64,000 nt of DNA from assembly GCA_029582155.1 (NCBI GenBank), contig CM055908.1, forward strand, positions 18,019,406 through 18,083,405, written 5' to 3'. The position numbers were made by a program, and so were the translations under genes. Shown in pieces: positions 32,938 to 45,539 of the stretch; positions within the stretch are counted from its first letter, which is position 1; every line of letters begins with the position of its first letter. The DNA is from Panopea generosa (taxonomy: Eukaryota; Mollusca; Bivalvia; Adapedonta; Hiatellidae). A model generated the notes under the pieces. That model saw only the letters and a list, made by a program, of their open reading frames with translations, did no database searches and was not told the DNA's origin.

Positions 32938-34330
32938 CAGCGTCCGTTCGTCCGCCCGTCCTTCCGTCCGGTATTTCGTGTCCGGCCTGTATCTTTGTCA
33001 TGCATAGATGGATTTTGTTGATACTAGCTACAAATGATCAACATAACATGACCACGTGTCGTGAGTAAGACCCACATCCGTACCTCAAAGGTCAAGGTCA
33101 CCATTTGAGTTTGTTTGACAACACTTCGAGTTTGTGTGAGATTTCGTGTCCGGCCTGTAACTTTGTCATGCTTAGATGGATTTTTTAAATACTTGCTACA
33201 AATGATCAACATAACATGACCACGTGTCGTGAGTAAGACCCACATCCGTACCTCAAAGGTCAAGGTCACCATTTGAGTTTGTTTGACAACACTTCGAGTT
33301 TGTGTGAGATTTCATGTCCGGCCTGTAACTTTGTCATGCTTAGATGGATTTTTTAAATACTTGCTACAAATGATCAACATAACATGACAACATGTTGCAA
33401 GTAAGACCCACATCCGTACCTCAAAGGTCAAGGTCACAATTTGAGTTTGTTTGACAACACTTCGAGTTTGTGTGAAATTTCGTGCCCGGCCTGTAACTTT
33501 GTCATGCATAGATGGATTTTAATGATACTTGCTACAATTGATCAACATAACATGACGACGTGTCGCGAGTAAGACCCACACCCTTACCTCAAAGGTCAAG
33601 GTCACACTTTGAGTCTGTGAGGTTTCATGTCCAGCCTGCAACTTTGTCATGCATAGATGGATCTTTATAAATACTTGTTATAAATGATCAACATAACATG
33701 ACGACGTGTTGCACTTAATACCCAAACTCCCATTTCAAAGGTCAAGGTCACAATTCAACTTTGTTTGACAACACTTTCAGTCATTTTGACATTTCTTGTC
33801 CGGTCTGTCATCTATGGATGAATTTTAAAAACACTTGGCTCAGTTGATCAACATGACATAATTATGTGTAGCATGTAAGACCCAGAACCTTTCCTCAAAG
33901 ATCAAGGTCACACTTTCAATTTGTTTGATATTGTGTGTCTGGTCTGTGACTTTGCCTTTAACTTGGCTGAATTTATCAAGATGACATGACGACGTGTCAT
34001 AAGTAAAACTTAGACCCATACCTCAAAGGTCAAGGTCACACTTTTAGTATGTATGACAACACTTTGAACCTGTTTGAGATTTCAAGTCCGTCCTTTAACT
34101 TTATCATACATGGAGGTATTTCAAAAACACTTGGCTCAATTTATCAACAATTGATCTGTAACTTTGTCTTACATTTAGGGATTTTAAAATAGCTTGACAC
34201 AAGTGATCAGCATGTCATGATGATGTTTCAGCAGCATTTAACTGTTGAAATACCCAGACCATTACATCAGATGTCAAGGTTACACAAAGGTCAAGGTCTC
34301 ACTTTAATGTAAAAAAAATATGAAATTGCA
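32938..34330 (+). repeat. 168-bp tandem array headed by a CGTCCG microsatellite
   Basis: GATCAACATAACATGAC recurs at 33036, 33204, 33372 and 33540 (168-bp steps) and, diverged, at 33686 and later. Each unit has TCCGGCCTGTAACTTTGTC and CTCAAAGGTCAAGGTCAC. Units decay from left to right. Minus-strand open frames here are repeat artefacts. Confidence 0.92.
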
Positions 34331-34593
34331 TGTCTCGTCATGAAACATCAGTCCATTACTCTTTATATTCATGGATACATCGCTACCTATTATAACATAA
34401 TTATATTGTTATTTTTCAACGACCATTTGGGGGGCATGCGACACTTACCAGTGACATTTCTTGTTTCATGCTGAAAGAGGGGATACCCAACTTCAGGGGG
34501 CAAAAAGAGGTAAAAATTGATACTTTTGACCCCATTTGGGGGACATTTTAATTTGATTCTAGGATTATACTTTACTATGATGTAGGACTTTTG

Positions 34594-34796
34594 GTGAAGC
34601 ACGTGGTCAAGTGGTAGAGCACCAAACCCATGATTGGAGAATCGTTGGTTCGATCCTCCACCACGGCTCTGTGTGGTGTCCATGAGCAAGACATTTTTCC
34701 GCATATACTTAGTACTGGTTCTAACAAGGAAGACATCAAGCGTTATTTGCCTAAATTGTAATAACTTGTTCCATAATCGAAGTAAAATAAATAAAC
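34594..34796 (+). mobile_element. tRNA-derived SINE, family 1
   Basis: A box GTCAAGTGGTAGAGC, B box GGTTCGATCCTCC, body GAGCAAGACATTTTTCCGCA and tail ATAATCGAAGTAAAATAAATA. Full length, about 200 bp, lying inside the TIR element at 32833-35107, so it inserted after that element. Confidence 0.85.
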
Positions 34797-34866
34797 GCAA
34801 TGGTGGTGGCTGACCTTAAAGAAACCTCACACTTACCTTTTGTTGTCAGCTACCACCATTGCGTTT
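34794..34866. repeat. Hairpin formed by two copies of the TIR motif
   Basis: CGCAATGGTGGTGGCTGAC and GTCAGCTACCACCATTGCG face each other about 27 bp apart. They match the termini of the 32833-35107 element, suggesting an internal duplication or a second nested copy. Confidence 0.75.
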
Positions 34867-35998
34867 TCCATAGACACATTATAACGTTTGACCTAATTTC
34901 ACTATCTACCATTCGTCGACAAAAAAGTCCAACATCATATTAAAGTACTATCCTAGACTCAAATTAAAATATTTTAATTGTGATCATATGCCAGTTTGAC
35001 ATTTTCATCCAACCAAAATTAAGCTTACTATAAAAATATAAACCCTGAAACACCCCTCTACTTTTTTCAGCCGATCAGAGAGCTCCTCGCAATGGTGGTA
35101 GCTGACCTTAAGCAAGGCTGTATTTAGAGTCGCGAATTTTGATGACTATTTACAGCAAATATTCCCATTCGCAACTTCTTGAGTTGTTTACAGGGGACCT
35201 GTCTGTAATTTTGCAGCGCCACTGAACGTTATAAGGGGAAGTTGGGATTTATTGCGATGATGACGTTTAGCGGCAGCACAGTCGAAATAGTCCGGTACCC
35301 TGTCCAAATACATTCCCTAAACTCATTATAAAGGGGGTGAACATTGGAATAAAAAGATATTTGTGACTGTCTGCAGCCGAAACACATATCGAAACATACA
35401 TCAAATTCTAAAAATACATTTTACGCAGCAAGTAATGTTTAATCGGGCACGAATAGAGAAGACGTATGTAACTTTTACAATGATAGGATATAGTAGGATA
35501 GACAAATAGCAAAGTTACAAAGGTGAAATGTTTCATTTCCCACAAAGAACTAAGAAAAAAGAAACATTTACATCCATTGCACAAAGAACAAACGACAACT
35601 TTCAGACTAAGAATTATGGCGGTGATACCCTTCCATACATCCGCTGATAGACGTGTGTGTGTGTGCAGCGAGGTGTGTTCTAATTTACCCCACTGCGCGT
35701 GTATACTTCAGTCAATTATCAGAGGTACTAAAAATAGACCGTGACCTTGTAACTAAATGCTATCGAGTTGAAACAGTTTCAAACAATGTGACGTATAGAC
35801 CTACGGTAAACATTGTAAAAAAGTGTAAAACATTGTAAAGGGACAGTATGCGCGCGTACAAAGAAAACTAAAACACAAGTTTATATTGTTTCTCTTTATG
35901 ATCATTTTTAATATAACAAACAAATCTCTTAAAAGTCGTAGCACATTCATTTACTGTTAATTATCACAGTCACGTGATGTGGCACGTACTGTTGTTAT

Positions 35999-36493
35999 TT
36001 AAAGCAACACATCCACGTTTAAACTTTTCTAAAAAGTGTTTAAATTGAGTTGTGAGCACATTTCCCATACATAAATATAGGGTAGTGAGCTGTATATGTG
36101 CTAACAAACACTATCCAGAACGCTTTAGAATTATAAAAAAAGATGTTCAAATTATAAAGCGTGACAAACGCTTTATGAATTATTTTTAAATTGCCGAGGA
36201 TTCCAACTTGGCTTCAAATTGAATTATGCGAGTCGTATTAAAAAACTTCACGTTTTAGTGCGTAGTGTACTTTACCTGCCTTGAAAGTCATTTTGACAAT
36301 TTTTTTTGACTCGGGTGAGTAACACACTTGTTTTATAAAGTGTTAGTCACGCATTATAATTTGGGCATCATTTTGTTTGGGATTGTGTTTATATGCTCAT
36401 ATACAGCTAATTGATCATATGTTTGTATGGGAAATGTGCTCATAACTCAATTAATTTTTTTTTAAAAGTTCAAACGTGGATGTGTTGCTTTAA
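35999..36493. mobile_element. TTAA-flanked inverted-repeat element
   Basis: It starts TTAAAGCAACACATCCACGT and ends with the inverse ACGTGGATGTGTTGCTTTAA. TIRs are about 65-70 bp, including GTGAGCACATTTCCCATAC and GTATGGGAAATGTGCTCA. 495 bp, non-coding. piggyBac-type by its TTAA ends only. Confidence 0.82.
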
Positions 36494-36719
36494 CCCATTA
36501 CTTCATAAAGACGCCTTTGGACACTTCTAATATTTAAAGCATTTATTCACCAAGTATCAGCAATGGGTGAATTATGTTTATATTAACTGACAGAGTGGAA
36601 AACAATGCAGGAAGTGTTTAGATTGTTCGTTACGAGCAATCTGAACTCTTCCTGCACTGTTTTCAAAAGCCTTCTGTGATTGGTGCGGTAAAACGCGTAT
36701 CTATGGAGTAAAGGGTTAA
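36490..36719. mobile_element. TTAA-flanked MITE, copy 2
   Basis: The ends TTAACCCATTACTTCATA and TATGGAGTAAAGGGTTAA and the same internal hairpin match 26929-27169. Its first TTAA is also the last TTAA of the element at 35999-36493. Confidence 0.85.
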
Positions 36720-37083
36720 AGCAGGCCTGACTTCTGGATTAGATCTTGTACTTCTCCTTTCCTCTCCTCCGGTTTGTGTAACAATTAGTTCAATATCGTA
36801 CTTGTATATTAGGGTACTAACTGGCAGGTGTCAACTCTTATTGGCACAGCGGGGTGCGATAAACCCTGACGAGCGATGTGTGCATTACAGCAGAGGTTAA
36901 TTACTGGAACGCACTATGCGACACCGAAAGTGTAAACTTTATTTTTTTTATTTTTTTTTTTGAAAAACGAATTTAAGACCCCACGAATATGTCTTTGAAG
37001 TGGAAACCACGAAATTTAATACCAACAAAAATAAATGATTTTACAGTACCACACATATATAAATATGTTCACAATGCCAATGT

Positions 37084-37251
37084 ATCCCCGAGCCTGAACC
37101 CATAGACCACGTATGGAATGAACTGGGTTGGAGGGTCAGGTCAAATCGTCAAATTGATACCATAAACGACCTTCGAAATGCATTTCTGTTGGAATGGCAA
37201 CGTATTACAAATACGCTCAATCAACGTTGCGTACCGAGAAATGACGTATAA
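37084..37251 (+). mobile_element. Tc1-like transposase, C-terminal remnant
   Basis: 56 codons to a stop, reading PEPEPIDHVWNELG at the family's SPDLNPIEHVWD-type motif, then LRNAFLLEWQRI near the C-terminus. The rest of the DDE transposase is absent. A dead fragment of a Tc1/mariner element. Confidence 0.75.
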
Positions 37252-37299
37252 GGAATGCATTCGTAAAATATGAGGACACACTGGTCACTGACGTTTTGA

Positions 37300-39890
37300 A
37301 AAATCAGTTACTAGTATTGCAATCAATCAGCACTGTATGTCTTTAACAAATGTTACGTGATCATTTTCACTTTTATGGAATTTTCATTTTGAACCTTCTT
37401 CACTTTATCGTTTAGAAAAAAAACTCATGCGATGTCTGATTTTTTCCAGCAAATTGCACAGATACATTATTTTATCCACTGATGATAAAGTTTCAATTAA
37501 CCTTTTTTGTAACTCTAAACAAACATTTATCGGCAAAAGAGAAACGTTTGAAGTCGATGTTAATTTTTTGTTTGTTTTAGATTTTCATTTCGGGTCAGTG
37601 TATGATCCATAAATACTTATTAAGATCAAGGATTTATATCGTCTCTTTATAAGTCTTTTTTGAAATGAACAATTATGGGCATTGGAAGTGCGCATTTCCA
37701 AAACTTACAATTAATTACTGACAATACAATATTTCTTTTTTTTAAAAAAATCAGTTATTTGATAAGGCTGCGCCATTTTGATTTCACAACATATGTTCCT
37801 TTACGCTCGATTGATGAATATTATGAAACAAAGTCTGAACATGTTCTGGACAGTGAATCGAACGCACCCCAAATGTACAATAGGAATTTTCGAACGTGTG
37901 CAAAACTAGAAGTTTTCGCTTGACTGAACATCAATACACCAGCAGATTTAGAGGGGGGTGTTGATTCGCCCAAATTTACAAGGACAACCCTCTTCTGTGA
38001 GATTTACGGAATGTTTAAATACCGTACACATTTTATTGCAATTGTAAAAAAGCATGGAATAATGAGAACTTTCTTGCCAAAGAATCCCCTCCATCCCAAA
38101 AAATCCAAACTGTATAATTCGCATTTAAAAATTTAGAACAATTTAAAAGATTTTTAATACATTTTAAAAAAAAAAAAATTCAATGAGACTTAAACTAACT
38201 TACTGATGCCGACATAATAAATTGATTATCTGGCTATCAGGCTGGCTGAACTATGCCGACATAGGACTCGGCTATCTTCGATATATTTAGATTGTTTTAC
38301 CCGAGCAATTGTTATATAAAAATGCATTTTAAAGCGAAACTGTTTAAGAACATGTAATCATTTAACTGGCACACAGTTATAGGTGGAACATATGTTTTTA
38401 ATAAGCCAACATATAAATATCGCTGCTTTGTATATTCATGTACAGCATTAGGACTGGGCCATCTTTTGATTCTGTTGTTCTTCCTGGTCGAGTGATCAAA
38501 AATGCGTCCCCTCGTTGATCGATAACGTCATGGACTCGAGCTCGAAAGTTTGACTACATGCGCTACTACAGACTTCATACCCACACTCCCAAACAAAGTG
38601 AGTCGAAATCGGCGAATAACTTTAAGAGAAGTAGTATTAATTATTATTATTAATAGGCCAAAACTCGACGGACTGGAACGCGACGACGATATGCACATCT
38701 TGATACTCCGTCGCAAGTTTGACCTTAATCAATTAATAAGTTTTGGAGGTGTGGTTTAAACAAAATGTGGGACGTATGAATTGTCAGATGGACGCACAAG
38801 CCCTATAAATTAAAGTTATTCTAGGGATAGAGTATGGGAAGGAATAATTCGGTGATTTTGCGCTATTTATGACCGTTTTAAATCATATGTGAAAGAAGGT
38901 ACGAAACTATTACATAAAAAAATAGGTGTTGTCTGGACATGTAGTCAGGTCAGGCGTGACTGCTGAATGCTGAACAGGACAATTTTATTCTATTAATCTA
39001 TTTAATTTCATTATTAGAATGCAAAAAAAAAAACAATTATGATACATATTATATCAATTAAGAATTTAAGTTTACCTTGAATTTCTACTTTACGCTGTTA
39101 AAAACAGGCTTTCGGGCAACTGATTTGTGAAAAAAATGGCAACCGAATGTAAAACTTTGCAGAAGAACAACCATAACGTCAGCCTGTCAGTCAGCATCTC
39201 ATGTTGACTTTTTTCATCTAAGGGAGGTAATTCGTACTGTCATGTAGATTTCAGTCTGTGTTTTTTTTATCTAAGGGAGGTAATTCGTACTGTCTTTAAC
39301 ATTCGAATGGAATTATTAAATTTTGTTATTTTGTAAATATTTACTTTTTATTATATTCAAATGATACCACAATAATATTATTTATGTTGACAATAAGTGT
39401 ATCTACACTATTGCATTTTATTTCTCAGTTGGTGTAGCAAATGTTGGCCGTAAGGACAAGTGTCAATATGCATTTTATCTCTATATCCCTGGAGAGTAAA
39501 CATATTTTATTGCCAAATATATTATATATACATATGCATATTACAAGCATACAACAAATAAAGCAAAAGTGTCTGGCCACAAGTGCCTACCACATTAGTT
39601 ACGGCCGTTCCCTCTTGCATTATATTTCGATGGAAATGCTATATCTACTTAAAAATGAAAATCTCCAAAGATATACCGTATTTTTGTATTGAACTTTTTT
39701 TTTATCATTCAATTATATTTCCAATATAATAATATTTTTTTTTATTATTTACGAAGGGTAGGCTATGTTTGATAAAAAAGGGTGATTTTACAAGTATTGT
39801 TTGAGAAGTAATTAGAATATAACAAAAAATCTTCTTTTTTTTCTCTTCGTTTTGAGAAAATCTACTGTTAGTTTATTACTTCGCGATATT
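37300..39890. other. AT-rich stretch without recognised genes
   Basis: Only short unrelated open frames were found. A 25-bp direct repeat (CTAAGGGAGGTAATTCGTAC) occurs at about 39218 and 39272. Confidence 0.5.
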
Positions 39891-39897
39891 TATTGAT

Positions 39898-40097
39898 TTA
39901 AACTTCGATTTATATCGATTGTAAGACAAGTTATTACACCTTACATAAATCACGCTCGTAGTCTTCCTGGGTAGAATAAGTGCAAAGCATATGCGGATAA
40001 AGTGTCTTGGTCAAGGACACTACACGTGACTGTGACGAAGGATTGAACCCACGATTCTCCGATACTGGGTCCGATACTCTACCACCGGACCGATGTG
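39898..40097 (-). mobile_element. tRNA-derived SINE, family 1
   Basis: The reverse complement gives a head with GGTAGAGTATCGGACCC and GGGTTCAATCC, body CCTTGACCAAGACACTTTAT and a 3' tail with GAAGTTTAAAT. It matches 5149-5350 in order. Confidence 0.78.
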
Positions 40098-40109
40098 TTA
40101 TTTCTGGAA

Positions 40110-41080
40110 ATCGTGTCAAATGTGACAGAACATTTGTAACCATTGTTTCATAATGACACGACATTCACAATTAATGAAACGTTTTGAAAGTGTTCTTGAG
40201 TAACCTTAATCAATGTGCAATATACTTCTTTAGCGTAAATCTAACTACCGGATTATATATTTAGATATTCGGTAAAACTTGCCACCAGAGGTAATGGCAA
40301 TAGTCTGTATCTCTGTATTGGACTCTTCGAAAGCTCATTAAGCATTTTTGAGGAAGATAATTGTCAAAATCATATTTTTATGTTATTAATGTTATTTTTC
40401 TGTCCATTTTGTTACTGTTTTGTCTATCCTGTTATCAAAGTTTGCTTGTTTTGGTAAGTAATAGACTTTGATTATACTTTGTCTGAATATGGCTTGTAAA
40501 TGTATATAGACATCAAAAACATGACGTACAGTGAAATAGTTTTGAGTAAAAACTGTTTAAGAAGCAGTCAACCTGGCAAAATAGATTAAGGGGGAAAAAG
40601 TTCTAATCAGGATTTTTTTTATATTTGACTCTTATGATATTTTCATTTCTAATTCAAATTATAAAAACTGGTCTAGATATTATTTTATTAAAAATATAGG
40701 AATTTTCGATGATTTTAGAAAAAAAAAATCTTCATAAATTGTTACAGTATTGACATTTGAGAAGGCCATAGTTTACATTTCGAACTATACCAGACAAGAA
40801 GAAGACCGTAAGGTGTCATATTTTATAATTATAAACCTTAAACATTGACAAGTTTGTTCAGGTTATAAAGATGTTTAGAATACAACATATTTTCTTCTCA
40901 TTTTACTCCTCTGAATTATTTACAGTTTTTCAGAAACGACCTATTTGGTATCATTATGTTTATTATTTGTATGGGAATGTAATTAAGAGTATGAGTTGAA
41001 TACTTAACATGACAATGTGGCTTTTTTATATGCTCATATCTCCGTCCATTGATATGTCACTACGTGTCAGCAAGGAGAGA
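40110..41080. other. AT-rich stretch without recognised genes
   Basis: No gene or repeat was recognised. Confidence 0.5.
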
Positions 41081-41087
41081 AAAGTAT

Positions 41088-41215
41088 GTCAGCGGTCCGG
41101 CAGCTAGTTCAGTCGCTAAAGCATCCGCCCTGCCAGCGAAATGTCCCGGGTTCGACACCCGGACTGGCTGTATAGTTTTCTCGCCCGGTTGCATTGACGC
41201 CCAACGTGACTATGA
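41088..41215 (+). mobile_element. tRNA-derived SINE, family 2, copy 1
   Basis: The tRNA-like head has A box TAGTTCAGTCGCTAAAG and B box GGGTTCGACACCC, then GGCTGTATAGTTTTCTCGCC. The unpaired anticodon-arm region and the shared 3' body with 41348-41455 argue for a SINE, not a working tRNA gene. Confidence 0.65.
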
Positions 41216-41347
41216 TTTATATATATTCTGAAGAAAAAAAAACAACATTAACGTGATTCTTTGGTCTTTGTGGATATTTGCGGACGAATTTTAAATTTGC
41301 GGGGAATATGTCACAATATGTTCATTATGTAAGAAAAGAAATGTCAG

Positions 41348-41455
41348 CTATCCGGCGGCTAGCTCAGTCGGTAGAGATTTGTGCTATTAGCGAAAGGTCC
41401 TGGGTTCTAATACCGGACTGACTGTATAGTTGTCTCGTCCTGTTACTGACATTAA
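41348..41455 (+). mobile_element. tRNA-derived SINE, family 2, copy 2
   Basis: TCCGGCGGCTAGCTCAGTCGG ... CCTGGGTTCTAATACC, then GACTGTATAGTTGTCTCGTCC. It is 260 bp from copy 1 and in the same orientation. Confidence 0.65.
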
Positions 41456-42069
41456 CTACAAACATTTAGATTAACCAATGATTTAGGTTTACCAACTTGA
41501 GTTTATTATATATATTACGTCGATTAAAGGTTTTTCTAACTACTTATACAGGCTAGCAAAATCACGTGACATTATTGTATCGTACACAGCTAAAAATCTG
41601 GTTACATTACAGGTAAGGCAGGCATATCTTAAAATCAAACGGATTTCGACCAAACACAGTGAAAATACACATAAAAAGAATTTTATCTTTGATACCCATG
41701 TATTTTTGGGGTATTTACGTTCACTTCAGTCAATCCTTAAAATTGAGGCGAAATGTTATGATTAGTTCGCTTACTTTCCCGACGTTCCAGTTGTTCGTTC
41801 GGGTACATGGGAAAAGTATTGAATACATACGACTGACAATTATTATATAATAACTATTATTTTCTAGTAGAATCATTACTGATTTTGTCAAACTCAGTAG
41901 AATATGATTATTGTTTTTATAATACATGTACAATACCAGTTCTGCGGGTTCCTCGGCTTGTAATTCAAATCCTGCTCATTGTGGTCTACTTTTGTTCAGC
42001 CCAGGCACTAATATTTTTCATTGCAGCTGAACTACACCAAGATTTTATCACGCAATCACAATCGATGTA

Positions 42070-43140
42070 AGCGCATGTCAGCAAGTCAAGTTTTAAAAAT
42101 TGACAGTTTGGTCTAATAAATCTTCGAACAACGTTGAGCTTACCATTCGACAAATCGATCTCATTGAATATGTTTAATTGGTCGTTATCTATTATACTAA
42201 GCTTTAGGTTATCAACTCACCTATCATACATGCTAAATATTTGTCTCCAGCCACATGTTGCATTGGTATGTAGTTCTGTGATAATGAATGAATGAATTAA
42301 TCAATGGGGTTTTACGGCGTACCTACACATTATAGGTTATTTGACGCCAACAGGAAGGTTCACTCTACATGTAAAAAAAAACAGAACAATAACATACATA
42401 TTATAAAAAAAATCGGCAAATTAATATGAATGAATGAACCTAGAACCTTGATACCCGCAGCAAATTCTATCGTATTGTTCAAATTGTCGCTTTTACGATA
42501 TGCATGAGCAACAGTGGTCCTTAGTTCTGTGATCAATATTACATACAACAAACCAAACGATAAACAGCAAATAAATATTCCAGCAGGTGCACCGGAGTGC
42601 GTTTCTTGTCAGTATTGTGACCGACTACAAACAGCATACCAATATCTATAGTCTGCTTTATATGAATACGGATTTAGCGGAACATCACGAATGTGTCACA
42701 TATTTAAACACGAACTTTGTTATATATCATAGTTCACTGATGCAGAAGACCATTTTATATTTTCAACATTGAACAAAGATCCGTCAATAGTCCATCCAAA
42801 AATCTGGATCAAGAACTGACTGTCTTAAACTGTTTCCTACTATTATACATATGGAAGCAGTGACACACCGTTTCATATGTAATTTATATATTTAACTGTA
42901 AATGTATGCATGCAATAGTTAATTTCAGTACCGCCGTCAAAATACAAATGAATAAGGTACAAACTAGTTCAACAGGTTAACTGTCATTGAGAAATTGTGT
43001 GAAAGAATGTATCAAGTCATAAGAAATATTCAAGAGATACGAGTTGTATCTAGAACATAAGAAACCCCATCGAAACGGAGAGCGTTCCATTGCGTATGCA
43101 TAAATAATGGTGAATGAAACGAAATATCTTTATCAAATTA
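42070..43140. other. AT-rich stretch without recognised genes
   Basis: At 42275-42365 a GAATGAATGAATTAATCAATGG tract followed by GGGGTTTTACGGCG looks like the end of an interspersed repeat. Nothing else was recognised. Confidence 0.4.
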
Positions 43141-43149
43141 CAGTAGGTA

Positions 43150-44330
43150 AACTACGGTCTAGCCACCGAAAGAGAAATAAACTGTTCTCAAAACAGAAGG
43201 CATCAGGCCAACAGAAGGATAGGAGGCAATACCAACAGGTCCGAACCGAAACGCAGAAAACAGAACGACAAGCTTATAGGTAATACATCGAAAACCTAAT
43301 TGAAGAAGGCGATCCGGACTCCGACCAACAACCACCGAAACAAAAAACGTTTCTGAAACGACATCAAGTCGTTGGCGAAGGATAACAGTGGGGTGGCTCC
43401 TTTGAAGGACAAGGGTAAGCTACACAATGAAGCTATCGACAAAGCAACCATCCTCAACAGACAATATCAATCGGTTTTCACCAAGGAAGACAAATCCAGC
43501 ATCCCAACACCTGAGGGCGAACCATCCCCTTCCATGCCAGATATTGATATCACCACTGAAGTAATTCTTACTTTACTAAAGAAACTTAATCCGCAGAAGG
43601 CAACTGGACCAGATATGATCCCTGCACGCATACTTAGAGAGACGGCAGAGCAGTATGCGCCTTATCTGTGCATCAACTACAGGAAATGCCTATCCAGTGG
43701 TAGTATTCCGGATGTTTGGAAAACAGCCAACGTGTCGGCCATTTTCAAAAAAAGGGGAGAGGATGACAGACATACTATCCTCACTGACTGCCAGCACGGG
43801 TTCAAAGACGACAAAGCTGCCAACTCAGTTGCTTACACTGACCGACGAGGTATCACAACACCAGCAGTGTCTCCTCCATGTTAGACAAACTGGGATGGGA
43901 GACACTAGAATCTCGTCGGACCAAAGCCCAGCTGACAGTAATGTTCAAGGTCGCCAACGACCTTGTGGACAAACAAGTCAGCCAGTACCTCACTCCAGCC
44001 CAGGGACATACAAGATCCTCCCACACTCCAGGAAATTCCACCAGCCCTCTACATCCACATCATACTACAGAAACTCATTCTTTCCACGAACAACTTCAGT
44101 ATGGAACAGCTTTCCTTCCGGCGTATCAGACGCACCTGACTTGGTATCCTTCAAGCAGGGGCTATCAACACTCTTTTTCTAGTTCGTAGGGGTCCAGCAA
44201 TAAGTAGTCTAGTGATTCCCATTGCTGTGCCGTCCGCGGCCATCGTAACCGAAGAGGATTTGGTTGAAGAGGCGAAAACGTAACTGGACACACTTTATTC
44301 CTACTTTCTACCTTTTAACTATCTAACCTC
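43150..44330 (+). mobile_element. Non-LTR retrotransposon fragment, internally deleted
   Basis: An open segment at 43372-43840 shows reverse-transcriptase N-terminal motifs: NPQKATGPDMIPARILRE, SGSIPDVWKTANVSAIFKK and LTDCQHGF. The reading then jumps to the family's C-terminal tail (LDKLGWETLESRRTKAQ, 43879 on; FFPRTTSVWNSFP near 44080). The central RT part, including the YADD-type active site, is missing. Upstream codons to about 43150 (RRNKLFSKQK) are interrupted by stops. A non-coding 3' region follows. A LINE of the Jockey/CR1/RTE broad group, not active. Confidence 0.85.
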
Positions 44331-45530
44331 TTCTTACTGTCTATCCTTTCAATATCTCTTCTTGACCTTGCACCACCCGTCGCGTATATAGTCAAGTGTG
44401 AGTGTGTCGACGTACGATGTAGATGTAGAACCAAGACAAACACCAGTCCCTCACAGCCACCAAAGCAGAAGACACAGCCTGAGACACACGAGCGAACATG
44501 ATTACATTAGATCTTAATTAAGCACTGAGATAATAACAAAAATTAAGCAATAATGTCTTTGAAACAACGTAAGTTTAGCCAGTAAATCCGTATAGAAGTT
44601 TTGTATGTGTTACCAGTACAACATGGTGAATAGAATACATTCTTGCTGCGAACCAAGGTTGTTTAGAAAAGGTTCAATACCAGCAGATTAATACCGTATT
44701 GTATGTTTTCAATAAGGTTCTATTATTCGAAACCCAGCTACGATAGGACATGTCTTGTAAATCTATGGAAATAGCTGAGAGACAAAGTAAGTGCAACTGA
44801 TTTCGTGAACACTGTTTGGTATCATTCACAACGAAACTTTAAATATATACATGAAGAAGAAACGACTGAGCATCTTAGCAATGGATCGGTTAAATCAGCC
44901 TCTTTGACGATTGCCGAGCAACTTGGTGAAGGATCCGGTAAAACCGGATTATCATGTCATTTACATTCTCACAAACACCGAAAGCTAAATATAGCTATTT
45001 ATACATGAGTATATACAACTGTAATGATAAAAGGTAAATTAAATAATTATAGTGTAATACAATTAATTATATTTGGAAATTATCTTTTCTGGTATGTTAT
45101 ATTTTCTACATAAACAAGAACTACACATCATTTACATCATCTATTGCACCTGTTCAAAGCGTACACATGGGATTCAATAACACCCTCACAAACGTACTTG
45201 TATACCATGTACAATGGTTGTTCAAGGCTTGTCTCGAACTTCCACTGTCTCGAACAATTTTGTCCAGTCCCGTCGAGTTCGAGCGATTGAAGTTCTACTG
45301 TATTAGCTTGAGCGGATTCAGGGCGTAGGGCTGAAAATTGGAAAGTGTAGTTAAATTGACTGAATGTCCAGTACGACAGCTGGAACTCATCCCACTCAAT
45401 AAAAGGGCCAAATACAATTAACGCCAACTAAAATTGTATCAATTTGTCCTCTCTAATTCTTGATTCGACATGTTTTCCCATAACCCACGCCACCATCTAC
45501 CATGGACTTCTGAATCTGCCACAGGTATGT
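44330..45530. other. No recognised gene
   Basis: A segment near 45226-45305 (GTCTCGAAC, GAGTTCGAGCGATTGAAG, TTCTACTGTA) resembles a TIR end of a DNA transposon, but no partner was seen. Confidence 0.35.
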
Positions 45531-45539
45531 TCGGTGATG

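Larger units (their letters stand above)
32833..35107. mobile_element. TIR element with internal 168-bp satellite
   Basis: The left end GGTCAGCTACCACCATTG and about 80 further bp, including GAGCTCTCTGATCGGCTG and TTTTTATAGTAAGC, are repeated inverted at 35028-35107. Between them lie a CGTCCG tract (32940-32970), a satellite, a SINE, and a second copy of the terminal motif as a hairpin at 34794-34866. Non-autonomous; the family is unknown. Confidence 0.75.
32137..37048. mobile_element. Nested inverted-repeat complex, about 4.9 kb
   Basis: Three inverted pairs lie in palindromic order: 32137-32222 with 36979-37048 (TACTGT.AAATCATT...), about 32414-32600 with 35462-35640 (about 185 bp, roughly 90% by eye), and 32833-32915 with 35028-35107. 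This fits a foldback-type DNA transposon or nested insertions. No transposase frame is seen. The outer pair may be two independent copies of a common short repeat. Confidence 0.6.

Noticed and set aside
33024..33509. Minus-strand proteins with repeated RMWVLLTT motifs
   Set aside because: Shadow of the 168-bp satellite, whose period is a multiple of three; no start context or conservation.
41088..41160. Functional tRNA gene
   Set aside because: A and B boxes are present, but the anticodon arm does not pair well and a second copy at 41348 shares non-tRNA sequence downstream, so it is a SINE.
45137..45427. 96-residue minus-strand frame
   Set aside because: Overlaps a probable DNA-transposon end; no family features.
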